From Limnoraphis robusta CS-951 (GTDB lineage Bacteria > Cyanobacteriota > Cyanobacteriia > Cyanobacteriales > Microcoleaceae): 15,057 nt of DNA. Location: positions 1-15,057 of the forward strand of contig NZ_LATL02000342.1 in NCBI RefSeq assembly GCF_000972705.2, written 5' to 3'. This document shows, piece after piece, positions 6,435-13,559 of this stretch. Below the pieces are notes generated by a model, which was not told the origin of the DNA, searched no databases, and saw nothing but the letters and a program-made list of their open reading frames with translations. The translations under genes and the position numbers were made by a program. Position 1 is the stretch's first letter. Each line of letters starts with the position of its first letter.

Positions 6435-8006
6435 TTAAAGGGTAAACCCCTCTACGGGTGGATAATACCATTGGGACTGAAAACGTTCGGCGACTAAAGG
6501 TTGTACAAAAAACTGAGGGGGTTGACCGGAACGAACATCAATTCTTAAACCCGAATAAGGTCGTCGTTTATATTTTCCTTCACCATTACGACCAATAAAT
6601 AACTTGGACTTCGCGACTAAACGGCTGTTTTGTTCATTCTCCATCTCTTCATAAAGTTCAGGCCCTTCGGGTTTTTGACGCCGCAAACTATATCCACTCC
6701 CTCCACAAACAATCCAATTGATATGAGAATCTGCGTAGCCTGTATCTCCTGTATATAAATATTCTAAACAGTGAGCATGACCATTGAGAACTAAATCAAC
6801 AATGGGTCGTCCTTCGGCTTGTTGACCGACTGTTTGAGAAACAGCATTGAGAACTTGACGCAGATTATAACGAATCGCTAAAGTTTGAGCTTGATCCCAT
6901 TTTGTCGCTTCGGTAACGTAGGGAGGATGATGAAAAAATAACACCCGTCCGCGTACTTCAGGGGTCTGCCAAGATGCAATTAATCGCTCTTGTAACCAAC
7001 GCAATTGTTCGATGTCAATATCAGAGTTAGGCCCAGCTTTTAGCTGTTTCTCGATGTCGAATTGCGTTTCATCTATTTGCTCGATTTTGGCTTGGATGTC
7101 ATCTAATTGTTCAGCTTGTTCGGGGTGGTCTGGATTGAGTGTTTCTGACTCGCTCATTAATTGCTGTTTTTGCTGTTCTAGGTCACGCTGGCGTTGAACT
7201 AATTGCCGTCGTTGTTCAACTCCTTCTTGACTATTGGCAATAGGTATCGGACTATTGAATGTGTTAGAATCGAGGGCAAAAAAATCGATTCCCCCGTAGC
7301 GAAACGTATAGTAACGATTGGGTAAACGGGTAAACTGGTTGGGTTGATAGCGTAGACAACGACCTGTCGAGGTTTCTGCGGTGTAATATTGGTCAAGGTG
7401 ACGTTCTAAGTCATTGGGGTTATTAAAGCCTTGCAGATAGTCTAAAAAGGCTCGTGCATAGGCATCTCCGCTCCGTGAACCCCGCCAGCTTACATCAAAG
7501 GCGACTCTCGACCCAAACAGGTGACGAATTGGCCAAGTAAGCTCTGCCATTACACCATAAAAAAGCGGTAGATTGTAGTAATCGTGATTTCCGGGTATGG
7601 GAAGAAAAGGCAGGTTAAACAGCATCTGGTCGTAGGCGATTTGTTTATAGTTGTCGCCACCGACAATAAACTCCCGGTAGGGTTTGATAAAGTTATGAGG
7701 ATAATATCCCGCAGAACCCGTGAGATAGACGACATCGCCTGTATGCAAAATGAAGCGAGGGTGATAATCACTCTGCTTGAGTAAAAATTTAGCAATCTCT
7801 CGTTGGGGATGATGTCCGCGATGGCGTCCGGTACCGCTATCTCCAATCACTAAAAATGAGAATTCTGGGTTGTCTATTTGTGGATCATCAATCACTAAAC
7901 GAGTTTGATCGATGTTACGAGCAATTATAGAAGATTCTTGCCAACGAACCCGTTGTTTCATTTGACGGATTTTGATGGCGATGCCAGGATCGGTGATAAA
8001 TTGCAT
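6435..8006 (-). CDS. Purple-acid-phosphatase-like metallophosphoesterase with an inserted coiled coil
   Basis: This 523-residue calcineurin-fold enzyme shows the metal motifs in the purple acid phosphatase form: DxG (D56-S-G58), GDxxY (G90-D91-V-V-Y94), GNHD (139-142), HH (359-360, FFHHPP) and GHAH (409-412). The Asp-Tyr form GDxxY, rather than GDxxD, argues against a CpdA-type cyclic-nucleotide phosphodiesterase and for a binuclear phosphatase. Between D246 (FFALDSNTF) and the HH motif, residues about 262-325 are a Gln/Glu/Arg-rich coiled coil broken by a Pro-containing turn; it is an insertion inside the catalytic domain. No signal peptide or membrane segment is visible at the N-terminus (MQFITDPGIAIKIRQ), so a cytoplasmic site is likely. 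The substrate is unknown. The start ATG 8006 has a plausible promoter upstream but no Shine-Dalgarno sequence. It is divergent from the sensor/cyclase gene. Confidence 0.85.
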   Translation of the reverse strand: MQFITDPGIAIKIRQMKQRVRWQESSIIARNIDQTRLVIDDPQIDNPEFSFLVIGDSGTGRHRGHHPQREIAKFLLKQSDYHPRFILHTGDVVYLTGSAGYYPHNFIKPYREFIVGGDNYKQIAYDQMLFNLPFLPIPGNHDYYNLPLFYGVMAELTWPIRHLFGSRVAFDVSWRGSRSGDAYARAFLDYLQGFNNPNDLERHLDQYYTAETSTGRCLRYQPNQFTRLPNRYYTFRYGGIDFFALDSNTFNSPIPIANSQEGVEQRRQLVQRQRDLEQQKQQLMSESETLNPDHPEQAEQLDDIQAKIEQIDETQFDIEKQLKAGPNSDIDIEQLRWLQERLIASWQTPEVRGRVLFFHHPPYVTEATKWDQAQTLAIRYNLRQVLNAVSQTVGQQAEGRPIVDLVLNGHAHCLEYLYTGDTGYADSHINWIVCGGSGYSLRRQKPEGPELYEEMENEQNSRLVAKSKLFIGRNGEGKYKRRPYSGLRIDVRSGQPPQFFVQPLVAERFQSQWYYPPVEGFTL

Positions 8007-8040
8007 AAAAGTTTTGAGCTAGCATTAAGAGGCTGAGAAT

Positions 8041-8070
8041 TTTATATGAGTTTGTCGGATTCTAACGCAA
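8041..8070 (-). promoter_or_regulatory. Candidate promoter of the metallophosphoesterase gene
   Basis: On the minus strand, TTGCGT (8070-8065) and TATAAA (8046-8041) are separated by 18 bases. Transcription would begin near 8034, about 28 bases before ATG 8006. The -10 element is good and the -35 element fair. Confidence 0.4.
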
Positions 8071-8116
8071 CTTCCCCAAATCATGCAGAAGGGTTTATCA
8101 ACAACCCACTGCCGAT

Positions 8117-8137
8117 GATTCCTGTTTTCAGGATATC
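8117..8137. promoter_or_regulatory. Hairpin/inverted repeat in the divergent intergenic region
   Basis: GATTCCTG (8117-8124) pairs with CAGGA-T-ATC (8129-8137) around a TTTT loop, with one bulged T. It lies between the two divergent start sites, upstream of both genes, and is a possible operator. Its function is not known. Confidence 0.35.
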
Positions 8138-8192
8138 TGTATTTTACGATAACGTAGACTGAAAGTTGACACCATACTAGACTGGGGTATTT

Positions 8193-11100
8193 TTGTTAAT
8201 GTTGATACAATCTTTTCACCGTCTAGTTTCTCCTTTGACTCGCCGGGTTCCCTTGCGAACAGTTTTAATTGTTCCTTTTATAATACAACTGCTTGCCACA
8301 GTGGGATTAACGGGTTATCTCTCTTGGCGAAATGGACAACGAGCGGTTAATGATGTAGCCTCTCAACTTCGTAATGAAGTCAGCAAACGGGTTCAGCTTC
8401 ATCTCAAAGATTATTTAGAAAAACCATCTCTGATTACTCAAATTAATAACCGCTCTGCAAGATTAGGGCTTCTCTCGTTGGAAAACAAACAGTTTTCTGA
8501 ATATCTTCTTTGGGAACAACTTCAACTTTTTAACTCTGTTTATGCGCTCTATTTTGGCAGTGAGTCAGGGGAATTTGTCTATGTAAAAAGAGGATCAGAT
8601 GGTTCCTCTGTCGCCAAACGGGTTGAATTTCCACCGGAACGCTATTCCTATCGTTTAGATGAACAAGGAAACCGCAGTGAATTTTTAGAAGTTGATGAAT
8701 ATGACCCGAGACAACGACCTTGGTATCTCAATACTTTACTGACTGAGCGAGCCAATTGGAGCAAAATCTACACGTTCACAGGGGGAGAATTAGGGATCAC
8801 AGCCTCTAATTTATTTTATGACAGTCAGGGCAATTTTCGTGGGGTGATGGGGGTTGATATTATTCTCAGTTTGATTAGTGATTATCTAGAAAATATTAAT
8901 ATTAGTCAAAATAGTCAAGTTTTCATCGTCGAGCGTTCGGGTTTACTCGTTGCCACTTCTACGGGAGAAGAACCGTTTACGATGCGTAAAAATGACAAGC
9001 AAGCTCAACGTTTAGCGGCTCTAAAAAGCCCAAATCAATTAACAGTAGAAACAACCCAACATCTCCTAAAACGTTACGAACATTTGAGTCGAATTCAACA
9101 ACCAGAACAGCTTGATTTTCAGCTCAATGGTGAACGCCAATTTGTACAAGTTGTTCCCTATCGAGATAAATTAGGATTAGATTGGCTGATTGTTGTAGTG
9201 GTTCCTGAAGCGGACTTTATGAGTCAAATTCATGCCAATACCCGCACGACAATTTTACTCTGTATCATTGCATTCGGAGGCGCGATTGGAATCGGAATTT
9301 TGACCGCTCAATGGGTGACTAAACCCATTTTAAGATTGAATCAGGCTGCAAAAGCTATTAGCCAAGGAAAATGGAATTATAAAGTGGCTTCTTCTCGTTG
9401 TGATGAAGTCAGAGAACTGGCTGAATCTTTTAGTTGTATGGGGGAACAGCTTCAAGAATCTTTCACCGTTTTAGAAGCTAAAAATGCCGCTATGCAACAG
9501 TTGAATAATCGATTAATTCAAAGCGAGGCTCGCCTTTATCAATTTCTAGATAGTTTACCTGTAGGAGTGCTAGTTTATGATGGAGTTCAAGATAAATTAA
9601 CCTTTATTAATCAAACGGCTAAAGCTTTATTTAGAAAAGAGATTATTCCCGACACTTCTCTCGATAAATTTGCCCAAGCTTATCAACTTTATTTAGCCGG
9701 AACAGATCAACTGTATCCACCCAAAGCATTACCCTTAATTCGGGCTTTAAAAGGAAAAAGCCTCAAAACAGAAAATATTGAAATTCGGCATCCTGATCGC
9801 GTAATTCCTTGCGAAGTCTTGGCTAAACCGATTTATGATTGTCACGGGAATATTATTTATGCTATCGTTGTTTTTGAAGATATTACTCAACGCAAAGAAG
9901 CCGAAACGGAACGTCAAAACTTTACCGCCCAATTAAAGCTTAAAAATGAAGAACTTGAACGTTTAGATAAACTCAAAGATGAATTCCTCGCGAATACTTC
10001 TCACGAACTGCGAACCCCTTTAAATGGGATGATTGGTATTGCTGAATCTATGTTAGAAGGTGCGACAGGAACCCTATCAGAACAGCAGCGAAAAAATCTA
10101 ATCATGATCGCTCATAGCGGACATCGACTGTCAACATTGGTTAATGATATTCTCGATTTTTCTAAACTGCGACATAATACGATTCAACTCCAACTTAAAC
10201 CCACCGGATTGAGAGAAATAACCGAAATTGTTTTAACCTTAAGCCAGTCTTTAACTCGAACTAAAAAGTTGGAGTTAATCAATACAATTTCTCGGGATTT
10301 ACCCCCCGTTAAAGCCGATGAAAACCGCTTACAACAAATTTTTCATAATCTGATTGGGAATGCTATTAAATTCACAGATAGTGGTTATGTTAAAGTCTCG
10401 GCTCAAGTCATCAATTGGGATAAAGACAGGAATGGAACAGCCAAAAATTATCCTCAAAAAAGATTCTCTACTGAAATTGCAGTTACAGTTTCCGATACCG
10501 GAATTGGAATTGCTAAAGATAAAATAGATCGCATTTTTGAATCCTTTGAACAAGCAGACGGTTCTACAGCACGTCAATATGGCGGTACAGGTTTAGGATT
10601 AGCTGTCACCAAACAATTAGTTGAATTGCATGGCGGTAAAATATGGGTAGAATCTACCATTAATGTCGGCTCAAACTTTACCTTTACCTTACCGATTGCT
10701 GAAGGAGAAACAGCCGTAACTCTCGATCATTCATCGGTTTTAGTTCATCGTTCTGCTGTGGTGACTTTAGAAAATTTTGTGCAAAGCCAAAAGCAGAATC
10801 AGTCACCGCAAATCCCATCAAATTCAAACAAAAATTCAACATCTAATCTCGATAATAATCAGTTTAAAATTTTAATTGTTGATGATGATCCGATTAACTT
10901 ACAGGTTTTAGTAAACTATTTGTGTTTACAAAATTATACGGTTACTCAAGCCAGTAATGGTTTAGAAGCCATAGAAATTTTAGAAGCGGGCTATCTACCT
11001 GATTTGATTTTATTAGATGTAATGATGCCTCGGATGACGGGTTATGAAGTGACGAGAAAAATTAGGGAAACTTGGCCACCTCATCAACTCCCCATTATGA

Positions 11101-12281
11101 TGTTAACAGCCAAAAATCAAATCTCAGATTTAGTTGCAGGTTTAGAAGTTGGGGCGAATGACTACTTGTCAAAACCTTTAAATAAAGATGAACTTCTAGC
11201 TCGAATTAAAACCCATATTCGCATCAAACAACTGCGAACTGAAAAAGCCCATATTCGCAAAACCTTTGGGCGATATGTCACCGATGAAGTCGTCACTAAT
11301 TTGTTAGAAAGTGCGGAAGGTTTAAAACTGGGTGGAGAACGGCGAAAAATTACAATGTTGACTTCTGATGTTCGAGGATTTACCGCGATTTCAGAACGAT
11401 TAAACCCCGAAGAAGTCGTCAAAGTTCTCAACTTTTATCTCTCTAAAATGGCTGATGTAATTACGGCTTATCAAGGCACAATTGATGAGTTTATGGGCGA
11501 TGGAATTTTAGTTTTATTTGGGGCGCCAAGATTGAGAGAAAATGACCCAGAACGAGCTGTAGCCTGTGCGATCGCTATGCAGTTGGAAATGGAGTCCGTG
11601 AACCAACAGCTCAACCAGTGGGGTTTACCGCCTTTAGAAATGGGAATTGGGATTAATACAGGTGAAGTTGTTGTGGGAAATATTGGCTCAGAAAAACGCA
11701 CAAAATATGGTGTTGTGGGAAATCAAGTTAATCTAACTTATCGGATTGAATCTTATAGTACAGGAGGGCAAATATTGATTTCAGAATCGACATTTAATGA
11801 GATTAATTCGATTATTCAAGTCGTTGGAGAAAACCAAGTTCAACCCAAAGGTGTAAAACAACCCATTACTATCTATGAAGTTGGCGGAATTTCGGGAAAA
11901 TACAATTTGTTTTTACACCAAGAAGAAGAAATCTTTCTTCCGTTAGTGCAACCGATTTCACTACACTATACAATTCTCGAAGGAAAACACATCGGAGAAA
12001 ATGTGTTTCAAGGTTCTATTATTGAACTTTCTGCGAAAGGAGCAAAAATTCACTCTCGCCAAGGTGAACAAGATTGTGTTCCTGTTTCTCTGACTAATAT
12101 TAAACTTAATTTAATTTGGGCCGATTCTACCATGACGAGCGAAGATATCTACGCCAAAGTTTTAGAGGAACCCGCAAATATCGGTAATTTTTATATTCGC
12201 TTTACGGCTAAACCTCCCGAGGTGAAAATCAGGCTTCAGAGGCTTTATGAACATCTGTTAAAACAAACTAAGTCCTGTTGA
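8193..12281 (+). CDS. Membrane hybrid sensor: dCache-HAMP-PAS-histidine kinase-receiver-class III nucleotidyl cyclase (predicted guanylyl cyclase type)
   Basis: The protein has 1362 residues. TM1 spans 21-45. An extracytoplasmic double Cache domain covers 50-340 (DPRQRPWY at 171-178). TM2 is 351-373, HAMP 374-427 and PAS about 441-565. The histidine kinase has H604 (SHELRTPL), N-box N719/N723, DTGIGI (768-773) and GGTGLGL (797-803). The receiver has D897/D898, phospho-acceptor D942, T972 and K994. The cyclase (about 1048-1230) has metal ligands D1059 and D1103 and transition-state residues N1180 and R1184, so it looks complete. The purine-selecting position is E1099 (DEFMGD) with G1173 in place of the Asp/Thr of adenylyl cyclases; Glu is typical of guanylyl cyclases such as Synechocystis Cya2. 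The C-terminal 1245-1355 is PilZ-like (ELSAKG) but lacks a clear RxxxR. Start TTG 8193 or, more likely, ATG 8199. A TTGACA-16-TATTTT pair (8166-8193) overlaps this start and would begin transcription inside it. Confidence 0.93.
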   Translation: MLMLIQSFHRLVSPLTRRVPLRTVLIVPFIIQLLATVGLTGYLSWRNGQRAVNDVASQLRNEVSKRVQLHLKDYLEKPSLITQINNRSARLGLLSLENKQFSEYLLWEQLQLFNSVYALYFGSESGEFVYVKRGSDGSSVAKRVEFPPERYSYRLDEQGNRSEFLEVDEYDPRQRPWYLNTLLTERANWSKIYTFTGGELGITASNLFYDSQGNFRGVMGVDIILSLISDYLENINISQNSQVFIVERSGLLVATSTGEEPFTMRKNDKQAQRLAALKSPNQLTVETTQHLLKRYEHLSRIQQPEQLDFQLNGERQFVQVVPYRDKLGLDWLIVVVVPEADFMSQIHANTRTTILLCIIAFGGAIGIGILTAQWVTKPILRLNQAAKAISQGKWNYKVASSRCDEVRELAESFSCMGEQLQESFTVLEAKNAAMQQLNNRLIQSEARLYQFLDSLPVGVLVYDGVQDKLTFINQTAKALFRKEIIPDTSLDKFAQAYQLYLAGTDQLYPPKALPLIRALKGKSLKTENIEIRHPDRVIPCEVLAKPIYDCHGNIIYAIVVFEDITQRKEAETERQNFTAQLKLKNEELERLDKLKDEFLANTSHELRTPLNGMIGIAESMLEGATGTLSEQQRKNLIMIAHSGHRLSTLVNDILDFSKLRHNTIQLQLKPTGLREITEIVLTLSQSLTRTKKLELINTISRDLPPVKADENRLQQIFHNLIGNAIKFTDSGYVKVSAQVINWDKDRNGTAKNYPQKRFSTEIAVTVSDTGIGIAKDKIDRIFESFEQADGSTARQYGGTGLGLAVTKQLVELHGGKIWVESTINVGSNFTFTLPIAEGETAVTLDHSSVLVHRSAVVTLENFVQSQKQNQSPQIPSNSNKNSTSNLDNNQFKILIVDDDPINLQVLVNYLCLQNYTVTQASNGLEAIEILEAGYLPDLILLDVMMPRMTGYEVTRKIRETWPPHQLPIMMLTAKNQISDLVAGLEVGANDYLSKPLNKDELLARIKTHIRIKQLRTEKAHIRKTFGRYVTDEVVTNLLESAEGLKLGGERRKITMLTSDVRGFTAISERLNPEEVVKVLNFYLSKMADVITAYQGTIDEFMGDGILVLFGAPRLRENDPERAVACAIAMQLEMESVNQQLNQWGLPPLEMGIGINTGEVVVGNIGSEKRTKYGVVGNQVNLTYRIESYSTGGQILISESTFNEINSIIQVVGENQVQPKGVKQPITIYEVGGISGKYNLFLHQEEEIFLPLVQPISLHYTILEGKHIGENVFQGSIIELSAKGAKIHSRQGEQDCVPVSLTNIKLNLIWADSTMTSEDIYAKVLEEPANIGNFYIRFTAKPPEVKIRLQRLYEHLLKQTKSC

Positions 12282-12326
12282 TTTGAATTTGAGAATTTAG
12301 ATTTATTTTACAAACCGTTCAATTTT

Positions 12327-12356
12327 TTGTTAGGATACCTACACAAGATGTAGTAT
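12327..12356 (+). promoter_or_regulatory. Candidate promoter with inverted repeat before the membrane protein gene
   Basis: TTGTTA (12327-12332) and TAGTAT (12351-12356) lie 18 bases apart. The inverted repeat CTACA-N5-TGTAG (12339-12353) runs into the -10 element, an arrangement that would suit repression. It is not an NtcA-type GTA-N8-TAC site. Confidence 0.3.
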
Positions 12357-12370
12357 TATTGCCATCCAGC

Positions 12371-13063
12371 ATGACCATTTTCCACTCAACAGAGCCGATT
12401 GTTCGCGTCAAACAACAACATCTAGATGTTCAAGATATCAAGGGTTTAGTAACCGTTAATTGGAAAATTGGCAACTATACACTTTTTTCAGGCTTATACA
12501 CCCGAATTGATCAAGTTTTTTTACTCTGGGGCTGGATTTCACTGATGATCTTCATCACCGCTCAATTTTTTCCGATTAGTTGGATTGATCAAGCTTATTG
12601 GTGGTCAGGACTCACGCTTCTTGCTACCCTGGGAATGATTGTATTAACCTATTGTTGGGTTCGCATCGAACACATGACTTGGTTGGTTTACTGTTGGGCG
12701 TTGTTGATGTTCATGGGTGTCGGACTAACGAACTTGGCAATTTTCGGGGGATGGTCACAGATTTTAAGCCATTTGTGTCCTCTCTGGCTGCTTGTCTGTG
12801 CTTTAGGTTATCTCGCGACGGGTATCGGTTTACAATCGCGATCATTTACACTAGCAGGATTGCTGCATTTTTTAGCAATTCCTTTATTATCCTATGTGAG
12901 CGGCTTGCAATTCTTAGCAACCGGAATGATCGTAGCGGGAACGTTACTGTTTTTTGCAGAGGTTCAATGGGATATGCGTCCACCTATTGAATCCCAATTT
13001 TTGACACCTGAACAGTTAGCCTTTAATCGTCAGCAAAACCGCAAACGTCATATGGAATCATAA
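12371..13063 (+). CDS. Six-helix integral membrane protein of unknown function
   Basis: I do not recognise a named family. The 230-residue protein (from ATG 12371, MTIFHSTEPIV) has a polar N-terminus of about 45 residues. It is followed by six hydrophobic segments, roughly at residues 48-67, 75-97, 102-125, 135-155, 159-176 and 179-198, rich in Trp, Leu and Phe. A soluble C-terminal tail ends in a basic stretch (NRQQNRKRHMES). A TTG at 12359 in the same frame would add four residues. There is no catalytic or transport motif, and no Shine-Dalgarno sequence. It follows the sensor/cyclase by about 90 bases on the same strand but has its own candidate promoter. It resembles the conserved hypothetical membrane proteins common in cyanobacteria, but that is an impression only. 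Confidence 0.8.
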   Translation: MTIFHSTEPIVRVKQQHLDVQDIKGLVTVNWKIGNYTLFSGLYTRIDQVFLLWGWISLMIFITAQFFPISWIDQAYWWSGLTLLATLGMIVLTYCWVRIEHMTWLVYCWALLMFMGVGLTNLAIFGGWSQILSHLCPLWLLVCALGYLATGIGLQSRSFTLAGLLHFLAIPLLSYVSGLQFLATGMIVAGTLLFFAEVQWDMRPPIESQFLTPEQLAFNRQQNRKRHMES

Positions 13064-13102
13064 ACAGTTTATACGATTCCTACCGAAATCAAATTTTTGT
13101 AA

Positions 13103-13119
13103 AGAAAAATACTTTTTCT
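13103..13119 (+). terminator. Weak A/T-rich terminator-like hairpin after the membrane protein gene
   Basis: AGAAAAA pairs with TTTTTCT around a three-base TAC loop, 40 bases after the stop codon. There is no G/C in the stem beyond one pair, so it would be a poor intrinsic terminator. Confidence 0.25.
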
Positions 13120-13139
13120 CAACTTACCCGCCATAATAA

Positions 13140-13440
13140 ATAGTAAGCCACCCTAAAGAGAAAATCGTTTCTGATCAGGATGGCTCAACGATAGCAAGTG
13201 TTTTGTTGTGTGACTTGTGAATTGCCCCCGAAGGAGAACGACGTCAGGGGAGCAAATCGTTTACTTAACTCTAACAGCCCAACTCTAAATATAACACATC
13301 GGTCAAGGGGTATTCTTGTTTGTAAGGTGTTTGTCGTTTCCCTTACTTTGTGGTACCGAGGAGACGTTAAATCGTCTATCAGAACAGCCCAAAAGTACCA
13401 ACAGATCTGTTTTTGATCAACTCCTTGTCCGAAGTTTTTT
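13140..13440 (+). ncRNA. Candidate structured non-coding RNA or long structured leader; family not recognised
   Basis: At least five local stems lie in series on one strand. CAAGT/ACTTG pairs 13195-13199 with 13213-13217. TTGCCCCC pairs with GGGG(A)GCAA, 13222-13229 with 13247-13255, with one bulge. CAAG/CTTG pairs 13304-13307 with 13315-13318. GTAAGG/CCTTAC pairs 13322-13327 with 13341-13346. TGGTAC/GTACCA pairs 13351-13356 with 13395-13400 and encloses AGACG/CGTCT (13362-13377). The loops of the second and fourth stems carry perfect complements AACGAC (13237-13242) and GTCGTT (13333-13338). Two T-runs close the region, AACAGATCTGTTTTT (13400-13414) and AACT...AGTTTTTT (13419-13440). A -10-like CATAAT (13132-13137) lies upstream. 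I saw no tmRNA, RNase P RNA, SRP RNA or riboswitch signature I know. No convincing protein is encoded. Confidence 0.4.
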
Positions 13441-13559
13441 ATTGGCTTGATTGACCACAAGGGAAAAATTTTAATTCTGTAGAAAAGCGGGTTGCAAGCA
13501 CTACAACAAAATTTCGCACGTTAAAATAAATCTTTTCTAGATTAGGATAATGAGCGAAG

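Larger units (their letters stand above)
13064..13559. other. 496-base intergenic region between the membrane protein and the serine hydrolase
   Basis: It contains the weak hairpin at 13103-13119, an inverted repeat CTTAC/GTAAG (13123-13127 and 13143-13147) around an AT-rich -10-like stretch, the hairpin-rich region described separately, and a plain AT-rich segment from 13441 up to the next start. Open frames in it have no family-like sequence and non-ATG starts, so I call none. Confidence 0.6.

Noticed and set aside
6435..8006. Metallophosphoesterase as a CpdA-type cyclic-nucleotide phosphodiesterase opposing the neighbouring cyclase
   Set aside because: The motifs are DxG and GDxxY, the purple acid phosphatase form, not DxH and GDxxD; the adjacency alone does not support this role.
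8166..8193. TTGACA with TATTTT 16 bases downstream as the promoter of the sensor/cyclase gene
   Set aside because: Transcription would begin at about base 8200, at or after the likely start codons, so it cannot simply serve this gene; noted only as an ambiguity.
13198..13416. 72-codon open frame in the intergenic region
   Set aside because: It has a GTG start, Cys-rich irregular composition and no recognisable family, and it lies across the proposed RNA stems; the structured-RNA reading explains the sequence better.
13140..13440. 6S RNA, tmRNA, RNase P RNA or SRP RNA
   Set aside because: No long rod with a central bubble, no tmRNA tag region or GGTTTCGAC, no RNase P conserved cores and no SRP loop motif were found; the stems are local and serial.
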